Shown here piece after piece: positions 20,759 to 31,725 of a stretch of 64,000 nt of DNA. The stretch is from NCBI RefSeq assembly GCF_900660635.1, contig NZ_LR215031.1:496001-560000 (forward strand). Reading direction: 5' to 3'. Under the pieces are notes generated by a model that saw nothing but the letters and a program-made list of their open reading frames with translations, did no database searches and was not told where the DNA came from. This DNA is from Mycoplasmopsis gallopavonis (GTDB lineage Bacteria > Bacillota_I > Bacilli_A > Mycoplasmatales > Metamycoplasmataceae). Each line of letters starts with the position of its first letter. Position 1 is the first letter of the stretch. A program made the translations under genes and the position numbers.

Positions 20759-22747
20759 ATGCAAAATAAGAAACAAAAAATTTTAAACCAAATGAATGAT
20801 TTAATTTCAAAAATCAATACTTGAAATAAAGAATATTATAACGATAATAATCCAAGTGTTTCTGATCAAGAATACGATCTTGCCTTAGCTGAGCTCAAAC
20901 AATTAGAACAAGCTTATCCACAGTTAATTCAAAGTGACTCACCCACTTTAAAAATCGGTGGGTTTGCTGATTCTAAATTCCAAAAATACACCCATCAAAA
21001 ACCAATGTTATCGCTTGCAAAAGCATATAACCTCGATGATGTCCAAAAGTTTTTTGAAAATACTCAAAAAGCTTTAAACAAACAAGAATTGGCATATAGC
21101 TTAGAACCTAAAATTGATGGTTTATCCATTTCACTTCACTATCAAGACGGTCAATTAATTAAAGCAGTTACCCGTGGAGATGGAGTTATTGGGGAAGATG
21201 TAACTGAAAACATTTATCAAATTCATTCAATCCCTAAAAGAATTAATAATCACAACTATTTAGAAATTAGAGGGGAAGTTTTTTTACCTAAAACTAAATT
21301 TCAAAAATTAAATCAAGAATTAGTTCTTTCTGAGCAAAAACCATTTGCAAACCCAAGAAACGCTGCTTCTGGAACTCTTAGACAACTTGATCCTGAAATT
21401 GTTGCAAAAAGAGAACTAGATGCTATTTTATACGATCTTGTAAATCCTGAATTAATTGGTTTATCTTCACAAGAACAAGTCTTAGATTTTCTTAAAAAAG
21501 AGGGATTTCAAACCAATCCTTACTCTTTTATTAGTGGAGACTTTGATTTTATTTTTAATAAAATTAATGAATTTAAAGATTTAAAAAATAGTTTTGAATT
21601 TGATTGTGATGGATTTGTAATTAAACTAAATGAAGTAGAAAACTGGGATAAATTAGGTAGTACAGCTAAATTTCCAAAATATGCCATAGCCTATAAATAC
21701 GAAACAGAAGAAGCAATTAGTCAGATTTTAGCAATTAAAACAACTGTTGGACGAACAGGTAAAATCACCTATGTAGCTGAATTAGAACCTATTTCCTTAA
21801 ATCAAACAATCGTCCAAAACGCCACACTTCATAATTATGAATTTATTGAAAGTATGAATATTAATATTGGAGATGATGTTAAAGTTATTAAAAGTGGCGA
21901 GATTATCCCTAAAATTATTGCACTTGTGAACAAAAATAGTCAAGGAGTGCTTGAAAAAGTTCTTTATTGCCCATCTTGTAATTCGCTTTTACAGGAAATC
22001 GATGAAAATGTTGATCAGTTTTGTTTAAATTTAGATTGTCAGGAAAAACAAATTAAGAATTTAATCCACTTTGTTTCTCGTCCTTCATTTAACATCATCA
22101 CTCTTGGTGAATCTTACATTCGACTGTTTTTTGAAAAAGGTTTTTTAAGTGATTTATATTCAATTTTTAACTTAAAAGAATATAGTCAGCAGATCTTAGA
22201 AATTCGTGGTTTTAAGGACAAAAAACTTGACAATATTCTAAGTAGCATCGAAAAAGCTAAAGAAATCGAACTAGCAAAAGCTCTTTTTGCTCTTGGTATT
22301 AAGCACATTGGAGCACAAGTGGCTGAATTAATAACTCAAAAAATTAGTAAACTCAGTGATCTAATTTCATTAAATTGAGAAGAACTAAGTAAAATAGACA
22401 CAATTGGTCCTAAAATTATTGAATCACTTCAAGAATATGTTTCTAAAATTCCAAATCAAGAGCTTTTAACTAAATTAGATCAAATCTTAATTTATAAAAA
22501 CTCTAAAAAAATTCTTGATACCAAACTGACTAATTTAAGTTTTGTAATCACAGGTACATTAAGTCAAAGTAGAGATTATTTTAAAGATAAAATTCTACAA
22601 AATGGTGGAAAAGTTCTTTCTAGTATTTCTAAAAATGTCGACTACCTATTAATCGGAGAAAATGCAGGAAGTAAACTTGAAAAAGCACAAAAATTAGAAA
22701 TTAAAATTATTAATGAAGATGAGTTTCTTGCGATGATTGAAAAATAA
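20759..22747 (+). CDS. ligA: NAD-dependent DNA ligase LigA
   Basis: 662 residues, full length. It seals nicks using NAD+. Order: N-terminal Ia domain (YYNDNNPSVSDQEYD), adenylation domain with catalytic Lys in LEPKIDGLSIS (about residue 118), RGDGVIGEDVTENI, NPRNAASGTLRQLD and DGFVIKLN, OB fold, zinc finger (CPSCNSLLQEIDENVDQFC...C), helix-hairpin-helix and a C-terminal BRCT domain (LSFVITGTLSQSRDYFKD). TGA Trp codons at 20822 and 22376 are read; one Trp is TGG. The start has no ribosome binding site. Confidence 0.96.
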
Positions 22748-22772
22748 AAAATCACTTTAAGTGATTTTTTAT
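22746..22772. terminator. Terminator of ligA
   Basis: AAAAATCACT and AGTGATTTTT pair around TTA; the symmetrical A and T runs could also serve leftward transcripts from rplS. Confidence 0.85.
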
Positions 22773-22825
22773 TTCAACAAATTTATGTTTAAAATAAATA
22801 AGTTCTAAATTGGGAAAAATGGAAA

Positions 22826-23182
22826 TTATTTGTTTCTTTTAATTTCTTTAAGACGAGCACTCTTACCTTTACGATCTCTCATAAAGTATAATCTTTTTCT
22901 ACGAACTTTATTTGAACGAACTACTTCGATGTGTGCAATAAGTGGTGAATTAACTGGGAAAGTTCTTTCAACACCAACACCATATGAAATTTTTCTAACA
23001 GTAAAAACTTCTCTTGTTCCTGATTCTTTTTTAGAAATTACTAAACCTTCAAAAATTTGGATACGTTCTTTTTCTCCTTCACGAATTCTTACGTGAACTT
23101 TAACGTTATCTCCTGTTTGAAAGCTTGGTAAATCTGAACGTAATTGTGACTTTTCAACAACTTCTAATAATCTATTTCTCAT
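22826..23182 (-). CDS. rplS: 50S ribosomal protein L19
   Basis: 118 residues, full length. It lies at the 30S-50S interface. Typical motifs: [34 protein letters not shown] and [13 protein letters not shown], then a basic tail. It starts inside trmD (11-base overlap) and closes the rpsP-trmD-rplS operon, which is conserved across bacteria. Confidence 0.97.
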   Translation of the reverse strand: MRNRLLEVVEKSQLRSDLPSFQTGDNVKVHVRIREGEKERIQIFEGLVISKKESGTREVFTVRKISYGVGVERTFPVNSPLIAHIEVVRSNKVRRKRLYFMRDRKGKSARLKEIKRNK

Positions 23183-23858
23183 GTTTCTTTATCCTTTCGA
23201 TGATATCAGGTCTGTTTCTAAGAGTTTTCTCTCATTGTGCTTTTGTTTTTCACTCCTGAATATCTTTATGGTTACCATTAAACAAGACTTCTGGAACTTT
23301 CATTCCTTTATATTCTCTTGGTCTTGTATATTGTGGATAATCAAGTAAACCTATTCCTTGAAAAGAGTCAAATTCATGCGACTCTTGTTTAATTACCCCA
23401 GGGATTAAACGAATAATACTATCAGCCATTACCATCGAAGGTAATTCACCACCAGTTAAAACATAATCTCCAATTGATAATTCAACATCTACAAGTTCAA
23501 CTACTCTTTCGTCAAATCCTTCATAACGACCTGAAATGAAGGTAATTTCTTCTTTTGTAGCTAACTCATGAGCAATTTCTTGAGTAAAAGTTTTTCCTTG
23601 CGGAGAAACCAAAACTTTGTAACCACCACGATTTTTTAATGACTCCAAAGCAAGATCAATTGGTTCAACTTGCAATAAGAGACCATGACCTCCACCATAA
23701 ATTTCATCATCTACTTTCCGGTGCTTACTTGTACTAAAATTGCGAAAATCAATAACTTGAAAATTTATTAATCCTTTTTGTCTTGCTTTATCAACAATAC
23801 TTTCATTAATAAATGGTTCAAAGTATTTAGGGAATAAGGTTAGAAAATTGATTTTCAT
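23172..23858 (-). CDS. trmD: tRNA (guanine37-N1)-methyltransferase
   Basis: 228 residues. It forms m1G37 next to the anticodon and prevents +1 slippage. SPOUT fold with the trefoil-knot motifs [30 protein letters not shown] and [15 protein letters not shown]. Two TGA Trp codons (23250 and 23235) must be read to reach TAG at 23172. The ATG at 23858 overlaps the rpsP stop as TAATG. Confidence 0.96.
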
Positions 23859-24106
23859 TATTTTTTAAGTTCTTCAGTTAATTTATTAGCTCTGAATAAG
23901 TTAGCAACAGTCACAGTAGGTTGTACACCTTCTTTAAGTCATTTAGCTGTTTGTTCTTTGTTTAAAACAAGTTCTTTTGTTGTAGGGTTGTAGTGTCCTA
24001 AAGCTTCGATAAATTTACCATCACGTGGTGCTCTAGCATCAGCAGCAACAATTTTGTATACTGGTCTGAATTTGCTTCCCATTCTTTTTAATCTAATTTT
24101 TACCAT
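23858..24106 (-). CDS. rpsP: 30S ribosomal protein S16
   Basis: 82 residues. Starts [20 protein letters not shown], typical of S16, with [20 protein letters not shown]. Contains one TGA Trp (AKWLKEG). AGGAGG lies directly upstream. First gene of the operon. Confidence 0.96.
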
Positions 24107-24123
24107 TTGTCCTCCTTTTTAAA

Positions 24124-24164
24124 TGTCAAGCAAAAGTGCTTGACAGCTAAGTGTTAATATTATA
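24124..24164 (-). promoter_or_regulatory. Promoter and leader hairpin of rpsP-trmD-rplS
   Basis: Minus-strand TATAAT at 24159-24164 should start a short leader. Within it TGTCAAGCA and TGCTTGACA (24124-24145) form a perfect 9-bp hairpin with a 4-nt loop, ending about 17 bases before the rpsP ATG. It may be a ribosomal-protein control element; that role is inferred. Confidence 0.5.
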
Positions 24165-24902
24165 AAGTAAAAAAGTCTTTTTTTAGTCAAAAAATTAAAT
24201 TATTTATTCAGAAAAATCTCTTATTTTAGTCTAATAAAAAATTAAAATATTTATTTTGACTACTAAATGTGGAAAAATTACCAATTTTATTTCTGTCTTT
24301 TTCTATAAGAGTATAATAATTACGGATGTGAAAATATTTTTGCATCCAAAAAAAGACCCTTTTAAAATTAAAAACTATTCAATTTAAACTCAATTAAAAA
24401 ATACTTATATCTCTTTTTATTATTGTATATATATTCAAAAATCAACCTCAAAATCTATCTTAGATAAAATTATTTCTATTAATTAAATTCGTTTTATTAT
24501 ATTTTATTTTTTAGAGTCTCGTTTTTATTATTGAAAAATCGTTAATCTATTCTTCTTGGATTTGAATACTATTTTTCTCTTTTCTTATGTGTTTATAAAA
24601 TCCTTTATATTAAACTTCGTGATTAACTTAATATTAATTTAATTTAAATTTTTGTAATTTTTTATTTTTTTCTTTAAGGTGTTTTCCTCTTTAATATTTT
24701 TAATTTTTATTTTTTATTTTCTTTTCGCTTTCACTTTAATATTAAAGATTTAGAAAAAACGATTTATTAAGATTTTGTAATACAAAGTTTTTACCTCCTT
24801 TCGTTTTTGTTAAAATAATAACATATAACACATTTTAAATACCTAATTTTGAACCTCCAATTTAATTAGGTGTAATTACAATTTAAAAATAAAATAAAAA
24901 AG
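24165..24902. other. About 740 bp without a recognisable gene
   Basis: Extremely AT-rich, with long T-rich stretches on the plus strand and no open frame of note on either strand. Items seen: a plus-strand TATAAT at 24311-24316 followed by a hairpin with arms GGATG and CATCC (24334-24357); a minus-strand AAAGGAGG (24792-24799) with no matching ORF; and arms ACCTAATT/AATTAGGT near 24840-24872. No conserved RNase P, tmRNA or SRP RNA core was recognised. It may be decayed coding sequence or an unrecognised RNA. Confidence 0.5.
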
Positions 24903-24921
24903 CCAGCTAGTGTAAACTGGG

Positions 24922-24957
24922 ACACGAAATATGGACACAACCATATTTCGTGTTTTT
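24922..24957 (+). terminator. Left-end hairpin inside the 1324-bp IS
   Basis: ACACGAAATATGG and CCATATTTCGTGT form a perfect 13-bp stem with loop ACACAA, followed by a T-run. It overlaps the left terminal repeat and precedes the transposase ribosome binding site. The same structure occurs at 30404-30439. Confidence 0.85.
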
Positions 24958-24975
24958 ATATATTTAGGAGGTATT

Positions 24976-26205
24976 ATGAGACAATTAAAGGCACATGAAT
25001 GATTAGAACTATTCGGTAGTTATGAAGATTACAAAAATAATTTGATATCAAAAAATGATTTTGAACTTAAATATTATTCAATCAGAGGTTTTAGTTTTTT
25101 TGATAGAAAATTCAATGAGGCTAAAAAATATTTTGTCTTCAAGTATAACAGATATAATTTAGGAATGATAAATATAGAATCGCAAACAGGTAAATCATCT
25201 AAAAAAGGTAAAGGGTCAGGTAGACCAAAAAGGCAAAAAATTACTCCTATTGAAATTGTAAAAAAGGAATGAGAAAAAATGCCTAAGGAACAATTGATTG
25301 AAATTTTAGAAATTTATAAAGACTCTTTTGATAGAAATAATATTGAAGTTGATATTTCTAAAATTAAGAAATCTTCACTTTCTACAAGAAAATTGGGCCT
25401 ATGCTTTAATAAATCTAAGTCAACAATTCACAATCTAAAAACTAAAGAGCAGCAAACAAGAAAAAAATCTGTAAATACTAAATATGATGAATTAATAATT
25501 AAGTCATTTAAGAAAAATAAGGGTTTGTTTGGTAGAAAAAGATTGGAAAGTTATATTAGAACAAAATTCCAAATAGATCTAAATTATAGGACTATTGGTA
25601 GAGCGATGAGAAGATTAAACTTATTTTGTTTAATCAGAAGAAAGAAAATAGATAGAGAACAAAAGAACACAAACGTAAAATTTATAGATCTTGTTAATCG
25701 TGATTATCACGGAGAGACAAACCAAATAATTGCCACTGATGTTACTTATATTTCTGCACCAAAAGATTGCTTAAACAATTTTGTATTTTTATCTGTTGCG
25801 ATTGATCACAAAAGCAAATTTGTTGTTAATTATAATCTTTCAAAAAGAAATGATTTAGAACTAGTAATAGAACATATGTCTAAAATCAAAATGGATAAAA
25901 AATGAATAGCTCATTCTGATCATGGTTTCCAATATTCTTCAAAAACTTATGTAGATTTAATTCAGAAAAACAATGGTGTTGTATCAATGGGTAGAGTAGG
26001 AAATTCTTTAGATAATAGAGAAGCAGAATATTTCTTTTCAATTTTAAAATCAGAATGTTTAAAATTAATCGATATTACAAAAATAACTTTTAATGAATTA
26101 AAATCACTGATTGATGATTTTGTGTTTTGATACAACAACGAAAGAATTCAATCAGTATTAAATTGAAAAACACCTCAAGAGTGTTGAGGTGTTTTAGTAA
26201 ATTAA
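24976..26205 (+). CDS. IS3-family transposase (1324-bp element, copy A)
   Basis: 409 residues in one uninterrupted frame once TGA is read as Trp; no orfA/orfB frameshift is needed. The N-terminus is HTH-like and is followed by a GSGRPKRQ linker. The DDE domain has Asp in IIATDVTYIS, Asp in AHSDHGFQYSS and Glu in NREAEYFFSILKSE, then a YNNERIQ motif. AGGAGG precedes the ATG. The last codons form a hairpin (CACCTCA/TGAGGTG, 26171-26191) followed by T, probably its own terminator. Confidence 0.95.
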
Positions 26206-26260
26206 ACTTTTTGTCCACTTTTCGTGTCCCAGTTTAAGTGTCGACTTCTAGCTGGTTATT

Positions 26261-26575
26261 TTATTTATAAGGAATAATGTGAATGTGAGTGTGCATAACT
26301 TCTTGTCCTGCACTTGTGCCTGTATTAATTTGAAGTTTAAATCCTGAAATTTGTCCTGATTCTACTAATTTTCGTGCAAGCTCTAATGCTTTTAAAAAGA
26401 GATAAGAGCTTAGTTCTTGATCGTGACCTAAAATATTTTCTTTAGTTTGTTTGGGAATAACTAAAAAATGTCCAGGTTGTTTAGGGTGAATATCATAAAT
26501 AGCAATTACTTTATCATCTTCATAAAGAATGTCGCTAGGAATTTCACGAGCAATAATTTTTTCAAATAAAGTCAT
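26261..26575 (-). CDS. hinT: HIT-family hydrolase HinT
   Basis: 104 residues. A purine nucleoside phosphoramidase or nucleotide hydrolase. The active-site motif HTHIHIIPYK (HxHxHxx) is at the C-terminus, with DIHPKQPGHFLVIPK in the middle. It overlaps the P60 stop as TAATG and ends an operon P80-P60-HinT. In M. hominis the HinT protein has been reported to bind the membrane proteins P60 and P80; the same order here suggests the same complex. Confidence 0.94.
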   Translation of the reverse strand: MTLFEKIIAREIPSDILYEDDKVIAIYDIHPKQPGHFLVIPKQTKENILGHDQELSSYLFLKALELARKLVESGQISGFKLQINTGTSAGQEVMHTHIHIIPYK

Positions 26576-27852
26576 TATTTCTCCACAAAAGTTAAATCAC
26601 TAATAGCTTTATTGACTAATTCATTAGAACCTTTTGTTAATACATAACCTAATTTTACATAGGCATTTAATGCATTTTGATAAAGGTTTGAATCATATCC
26701 GCTAAGTAAGGTTGCAAGTTCAATTAAGTTATTTTGATAAGGTGTGTTTTCAAAAGTAAGGACTTTGACTGTTTCTTTTTTATCAGAACCATCTTGGTTT
26801 TTGCCAGTTACAAGTTGCTTATCTTTTGCAATTGGAACAATAACATTAATGTAATTAATTTCAATTTTTGAGTTCCCATTTGCAACCGAAATTGGTTGAG
26901 CTAAAGTTAAATCATCATTTACTTCCACAATTTTATGAGATTGATTGTCGTAAAAACCTGTATAAACATTAGCATTTGTTACTTGTTTTAAAAGTTCATA
27001 ATCAAAACTAATTGCAAAATCACTTGCTGATTTAATACCCACATAACCAGCTAAATTTAACTGATATTGCTTAGTTTTGTTAATTCATTCACTTGAATAA
27101 ATCTTTTTAGTTCCAACCACTTTACTTTGTAAAAAGTCATTGTAAGCGTCAATATTTTCGATAGTTTGGAACATTTCAACAAAAACAGCATCAGCATCAG
27201 AAGCACTATAACCTCATGCTTGAACTAATTTTTTGCTTAATGCATATTGCACTAAATTAAAATAATCTAAATCATATTTTGCTTTGTTTGAATTAAATGA
27301 AGATGAATCAATTTTAGTTAAATCAGCTTCATTATTAATTAAGAAGTATTTATAAACTAAAAGAGCTTTATTTGTTTCTAATGCCACATCTGTATTTTTA
27401 TTAACATAAAGTAATTTAAATTGTTCTGCATTTAATAAATCAAAATTAGGGTTAGTTGTTAAATTTTCAAGTACGGCATCATAATTTAGAATACCTTCTG
27501 ATAATAATTTATTAATTTTTTTAGCTAAGAATCCAGGTTCTTTTTGATTTTGTAAACCTAAAAAAGTATTGTAAGCTCTTAAAGCATCATTTGCAAAGCT
27601 TTGATTATTAATTAAAGCTTTTAAAACATCTTCATAATTTTGAGCTTGTTCTAAATTAACTTGATAAAGACTTGCAATTGTATTTCCTAATCAAGTATTT
27701 TCGGCAAATGTTTTAATTGAATCTTTGTTCGATAATCTTTTATCTTGTTCTAATTTCGGAATAGTAGAAACTTCACGTCCACACGAAACAGCACTAAGAG
27801 CAATTAAAGATGATGAAGTTAATAAACTAAGTATTTTAATAGATTTTTTCAT
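26575..27852 (-). CDS. P60-like surface lipoprotein of the HinT operon
   Basis: 425 residues. A lipoprotein signal peptide (MKKSIKILSLLTSSSLIALS followed by AVSCG) has a lipobox with Cys about residue 23, so the mature protein should be anchored at the outer face of the membrane. The rest is soluble, helical and Asn/Lys/Leu rich, with no enzyme motif. By operon position it corresponds to P60 of M. hominis, a partner of P80 and HinT. AAAGGAAG in the 3' end of the P80 gene serves as ribosome binding site. Confidence 0.8.
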
Positions 27853-27854
27853 TC

Positions 27855-30023
27855 TTAATTTCTTCCTTTCGCTACTTGTTTAAGTGCATTTTGATAGATA
27901 TTGCTAATTGTTGTTTCTGCTTCATTATTTGAATTAATTAAATTACCTTCATTATCACGATAACTAATTAATGTTTGTCCATTTTGGATGTGAATATTGT
28001 AAGGATCACGCAATTTCTTTTGAGCATCAACTCATTTATTAATTGCTACTAAAGAATCAATTATTTGAACATTTGAATTCCCTTTAACAATTGCTAAATT
28101 TTGCTTTTCAAGTTCCTTAAAATCAATGTCTTTAAGTTCTGTTTTTTCTTGCAATTTTTCAACTAATTTTGAATCTTTAAAAATACTTGCAAGAATTACG
28201 TTCTTGCTGTTAATTGCGTTTAAGTTAGTAATTAATTTTAAATCCGCAACTTCATTTAAACTAATTTCTTTGATTTGATTTTTAATAAAGTTATTAATTT
28301 GTGTATCATCGAGTTTTGTCCGACGAACTCATTGAATTTTAGAGTCAGCTAAAACTAAAAATCCACCTAGATTTTCAACTTGATATGCAAAAGAAGTTTG
28401 TTTGTGTTTTGTTGCATTTTCAAACACTAAATTATAATTAAATCTTGAATTAATAAAATCTTGGAATTGTCTTTCAGATGAATTTACAATAAAATCATTA
28501 ATCAAGTTGTTAATCTCATTAACTTTGATTACGATAGCATTTTTATCACTTAAACCTTTTATTTGTTCTAAAATCACATTTACTTGATCTTGGATATTTT
28601 GAGGTAATTTAAATAAACTTGCTAAATTCACTATTGGTAATGACTTTGGATAAACATTTAAATCAAAAATTTCAGAAGCTAAAGTTGCTAAGTTAAGACT
28701 AATTTCACTTGCAAAATCATTTTTAAATGAAGAAATGCCGCTTGTTGCTAATGAATCTTTGGTTTTGGTTAAAAGATTTAGGTAAGTTTGATATTGTGAT
28801 ACTTCTTTTTCGCTATCACTTGATTTAGTTAATGTCATAAACTCACTTGCTTGCTTTTTAAAAACACCATTTGTTTGATTAAAAGCAATTTCAAAAACTG
28901 GTTTAACTTCAACTTCATTTTCACCGACTAACATTTGATATTTAAATAAGTTTGCTAAAGTTTTTTTATCGGCTTCACTAAAACTAAATTCTGGATTAGC
29001 AGTATTTTTAAATTCGCCAGGGAAAATAATATTAGTATTGATTCCTAAATTATTGTTTGTCACATATTCGTTAACAAGATTAAGTGGTGACATATATTTC
29101 GGAATAAATGATTCAGTTGAAAATGTAACAATTTTATTAGTATTTGGAATTTCGTAGTAAAGCATACCTTCGAAAGTTAAGTCTGTAAAAGCGTTTGATT
29201 CATCAATTGATTTTAGATAAGGGAAAATAGCTTCACCATTTTTAATTGTGACAGCTTGTTCTCCGTTTGAATTAACAACTCCTAAACCACCGCTACTAAT
29301 TTGTTTGTAATCTTTGGTTGCTGTTTTAAGCATTGTATTATCTCTTTTTTGAATCTTAACTCTAAAACGTCTAGTTGCTTCTTTTTCAACAACTTGGAAA
29401 GTTGCATGTTCGATTGCTTCAGCTTCTGTTTTACTATTTCCATATGAATCAGATAAAAGTAATTCATTAAATTTTTGTTCTCAACCTGTTTTATAAATTT
29501 TTTGATAGTTAAGTTTTTGATCTTCTAATTTTGCTTTTTGATCTTTTCGAATTTGTTCTAATGTTTTTAAAGCAATATTTGTTTTTTGAGAATCACCTGT
29601 ATTAAGTGAAGCATTCACTCTGAATTGAAATTGTTCAGAAGCAGCTTGTTCTTCATTGTATCATTCAAAAATTGTTTGTTTATAAACTTGATTCAATTTA
29701 CTGGTTATTGTGTTTGTATTCGCTTGTAATTGATTATCTAAATCACCTAAAATAACATTTTTGCTTGTTGCATTTGGATTTTTATATTTTAAAATTGTTG
29801 TATCATCAGAAGATTTGTCAAGATAATTAACTTTTGCGATATTTAAACCAAGTGGTACTGCAATAGCTGTTGCGACAGCTATTGTTAAACCAATTCCAAT
29901 ACCAATTGTTAAACCTGTTCTTTTCTTTTTGTTTGTAACTTTTTTATCATGTTTATTATCGTGTTTATAGTTTTTTTCTGATAAACGTTCAAAAAATGAT
30001 TTTTCTGTTTTTTTAATAGCCAT
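27855..30023 (-). CDS. P80-like membrane protein of the HinT operon
   Basis: 722 residues. A basic cytoplasmic N-terminus (Lys/His rich, residues 1-37) is followed by one membrane helix (LTIGIGIGLTIAVATAIAVP, about 38-63) and a long extracytoplasmic region with no recognised domain. There is no lipobox. TGA Trp codons at 29661, 28329 and others are read. P60 starts 2 bases after the stop. The assignment to P80 is by gene order with P60 and hinT and by topology. A minus-strand TATAAT at 30070-30075 is its probable -10 box. Confidence 0.8.
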
Positions 30024-30205
30024 AAAGCTCCTATCTAGTCTATTTATTTAAAATATAAATATTTTAAATATTATAACAAATTCAAAATTTTCTAAAATTT
30101 CAAAAAAAGACAAAAAAAGCACACTATTTGTGCTTGTTTTGAATTAAATAAATTATCTCAATAACCGTATATAAAATACTATTTTTTTAAAAAAAGAATA
30201 AAAAA

Positions 30206-30310
30206 ATAGCAGCTCCCTATTTTCACCTTTCGGCTATCGTCGGCACTAAAGGGCTTAACTACTGAGTTCGGAATGGATTCAGGTGATCCCCTTTGCTATA
30301 ACCACTGATA
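30206..30310 (-). rRNA. rrf: 5S ribosomal RNA
   Basis: The minus strand reads a 5S rRNA: TGGTTATAGCAAAGGGGATC, the universally conserved CCGAAC-type loop (ATTCCGAACTCAG), TAAGCCC, TGCCGA and the closing GGAGCTGCTA. Ends are approximate to a few bases. No 16S or 23S gene is near; isolated 5S genes are common in hominis-group mycoplasmas. A T-run follows the 3' end. Confidence 0.95.
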
Positions 30311-30312
30311 AT

Positions 30313-30340
30313 ATAATACATCATTTAATAAAATAGTCAA
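30313..30340 (-). promoter_or_regulatory. Promoter of the 5S rRNA gene
   Basis: On the minus strand TTGACT (30335-30340) and TATTAT (30313-30318) are 16 bp apart and end a few bases before the 5S start, the best -35/-10 pair in the window. Confidence 0.75.
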
Positions 30341-30394
30341 GTATTTTTTTTAAAAAATAAAGATAAAAATAAAAAAATAGTAGTTTAACTACTA

Positions 30395-31718
30395 TAAACT
30401 GGGACACGAAATATGGACACAACCATATTTCGTGTTTTTATATATTTAGGAGGTATTATGAGACAATTAAAAGCACATGAATGATTAGAACTATTCGGTA
30501 GTTATGAAGATTACAAAAATAATTTGATATCAAAAAATGATTTTGAACTTAAATATTATTCAATCAGAGGTTTTAGTTTTTTTGATAGAAAATTCAATGA
30601 GGCTAAAAAATATTTTGTCTTCAAGTATAACAGATATAATTTAGGAATGATAAATATAGAATCGCAAACAGGTAAATCATCTAAAAAAGGTAAAGGGTCA
30701 GGTAGACCAAAAAGGCAAAAAATTACTCCTATTGAAATTGTAAAAAAGGAATGAGAAAAAATGCCTAAGGAACAATTGATTGAAATTTTAGAAATTTATA
30801 AAGACTCTTTTGATAGAAATAATATTGAAGTTGATATTTCTAAAATTAAGAAATCTTCACTTTCTACAAGAAAATTGGGCCTATGCTTTAATAAATCTAA
30901 GTCAACAATTCACAATCTAAAAACTAAAGAGCAGCAAACAAGAAAAAAATCTGTAAATACTAAATATGATGAATTAATAATTAAGTCATTTAAGAAAAAT
31001 AAGGGTTTGTTTGGTAGAAAAAGATTGGAAAGTTATATTAGAACAAAATTCCAAATAGATCTAAATTATAGGACTATTGGTAGAGCGATGAGAAGATTAA
31101 ACTTATTTTGTTTAATCAGAAGAAAGAAAATAGATAGAGAACAAAAGAACACAAACGTAAAATTTATAGATCTTGTTAATCGTGATTATCACGGAGAGAC
31201 AAACCAAATAATTGCCACTGATGTTACTTATATTTCTGCACCAAAAGATTGCTTAAACAATTTTGTATTTTTATCTGTTGCGATTGATCACAAAAGCAAA
31301 TTTGTTGTTAATTATAATCTTTCAAAAAGAAATGATTTAGAACTAGTAATGGAACATATGTCTAAAATCAAAATGGATAAAAAATGAATAGCTCATTCTG
31401 ATCATGGTTTCCAATATTCTTCAAAAACTTATGTAGATTTAATTCAGAAAAACAATGGTGTTGTATCAATGGGTAGAGTAGGAAATTCTTTAGATAATAG
31501 AGAAGCAGAATATTTCTTTTCAATTTTAAAATCAGAATGTTTAAAATTAATCGATATTACAAAAATAACTTTTAATGAATTAAAATCACTGATTGATGAT
31601 TTTGTGTTTTGATACAACAACGAAAGAATTCAATCAGTATTAAATTGAAAAACACCTCAAGAGTGTTGAGGTGTTTTAGTAAATTAAACTTTTTGTCCAC
31701 TTTTCGTGTCCCAGTTTA
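30395..31718 (+). mobile_element. IS3-family element, 1324 bp, copy B
   Basis: Same length and ends as copy A at 24913, in the same orientation 5482 bp further on, flanked by CTA (30392-30394 and 31719-31721). The duplication is 3 bp here but appears as 4 bp at copy A. The two copies bracket the HinT operon and 5S gene, so recombination between them would delete that region. Confidence 0.95.
30458..31687 (+). CDS. IS3-family transposase (1324-bp element, copy B)
   Basis: 409 residues, identical to the copy A protein except Ile to Met in LELVMEHMSKI. All three catalytic acidic residues and the ribosome binding site are intact, so this copy should be active. A synonymous difference occurs near the sixth codon. 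Confidence 0.95.
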
Positions 31719-31725
31719 CTATTTC

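Larger units (their letters stand above)
24913..26236 (+). mobile_element. IS3-family element, 1324 bp, copy A
   Basis: Terminal repeats TAAACTGGGACACGAAA at the left and its complement at the right, flanked by AGTG (24909-24912 and 26237-26240). Another copy at 30395 is almost identical (two differences noticed), implying recent transposition or gene conversion. The ends resemble those of the 1268-bp element (TAAACTAGGACA), so the two are related. Confidence 0.95.
24903..26255 (-). terminator. hinT-operon terminator split by an IS
   Basis: CCAGCTAG (24903-24910) and CTAGCTGG (26248-26255) are perfect complements, with an A-rich/T-rich extension on either side. Read leftwards this is the terminator for hinT. 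The 1324-bp IS lies in its loop. Confidence 0.82.
30375..31724 (-). terminator. yidC terminator interrupted by an IS
   Basis: Without the IS the sequence reads AAATAGTAG-TTTAA-CTACTATTT, a hairpin with a T-run for leftward transcripts from yidC. The IS entered the 3' arm; most of the hairpin (30375-30394) now lies beyond the IS. Confidence 0.8.

Noticed and set aside
24311-24357. RNase P RNA, tmRNA or SRP RNA in the gene-free stretch.
   Set aside because: None of the conserved core motifs of these RNAs was recognised on either strand; only a short hairpin is visible.
30206-30310. The 5S gene as part of a complete rRNA operon.
   Set aside because: Both flanks are accounted for (P80 operon on one side, IS and yidC on the other); no 16S or 23S sequence is present.
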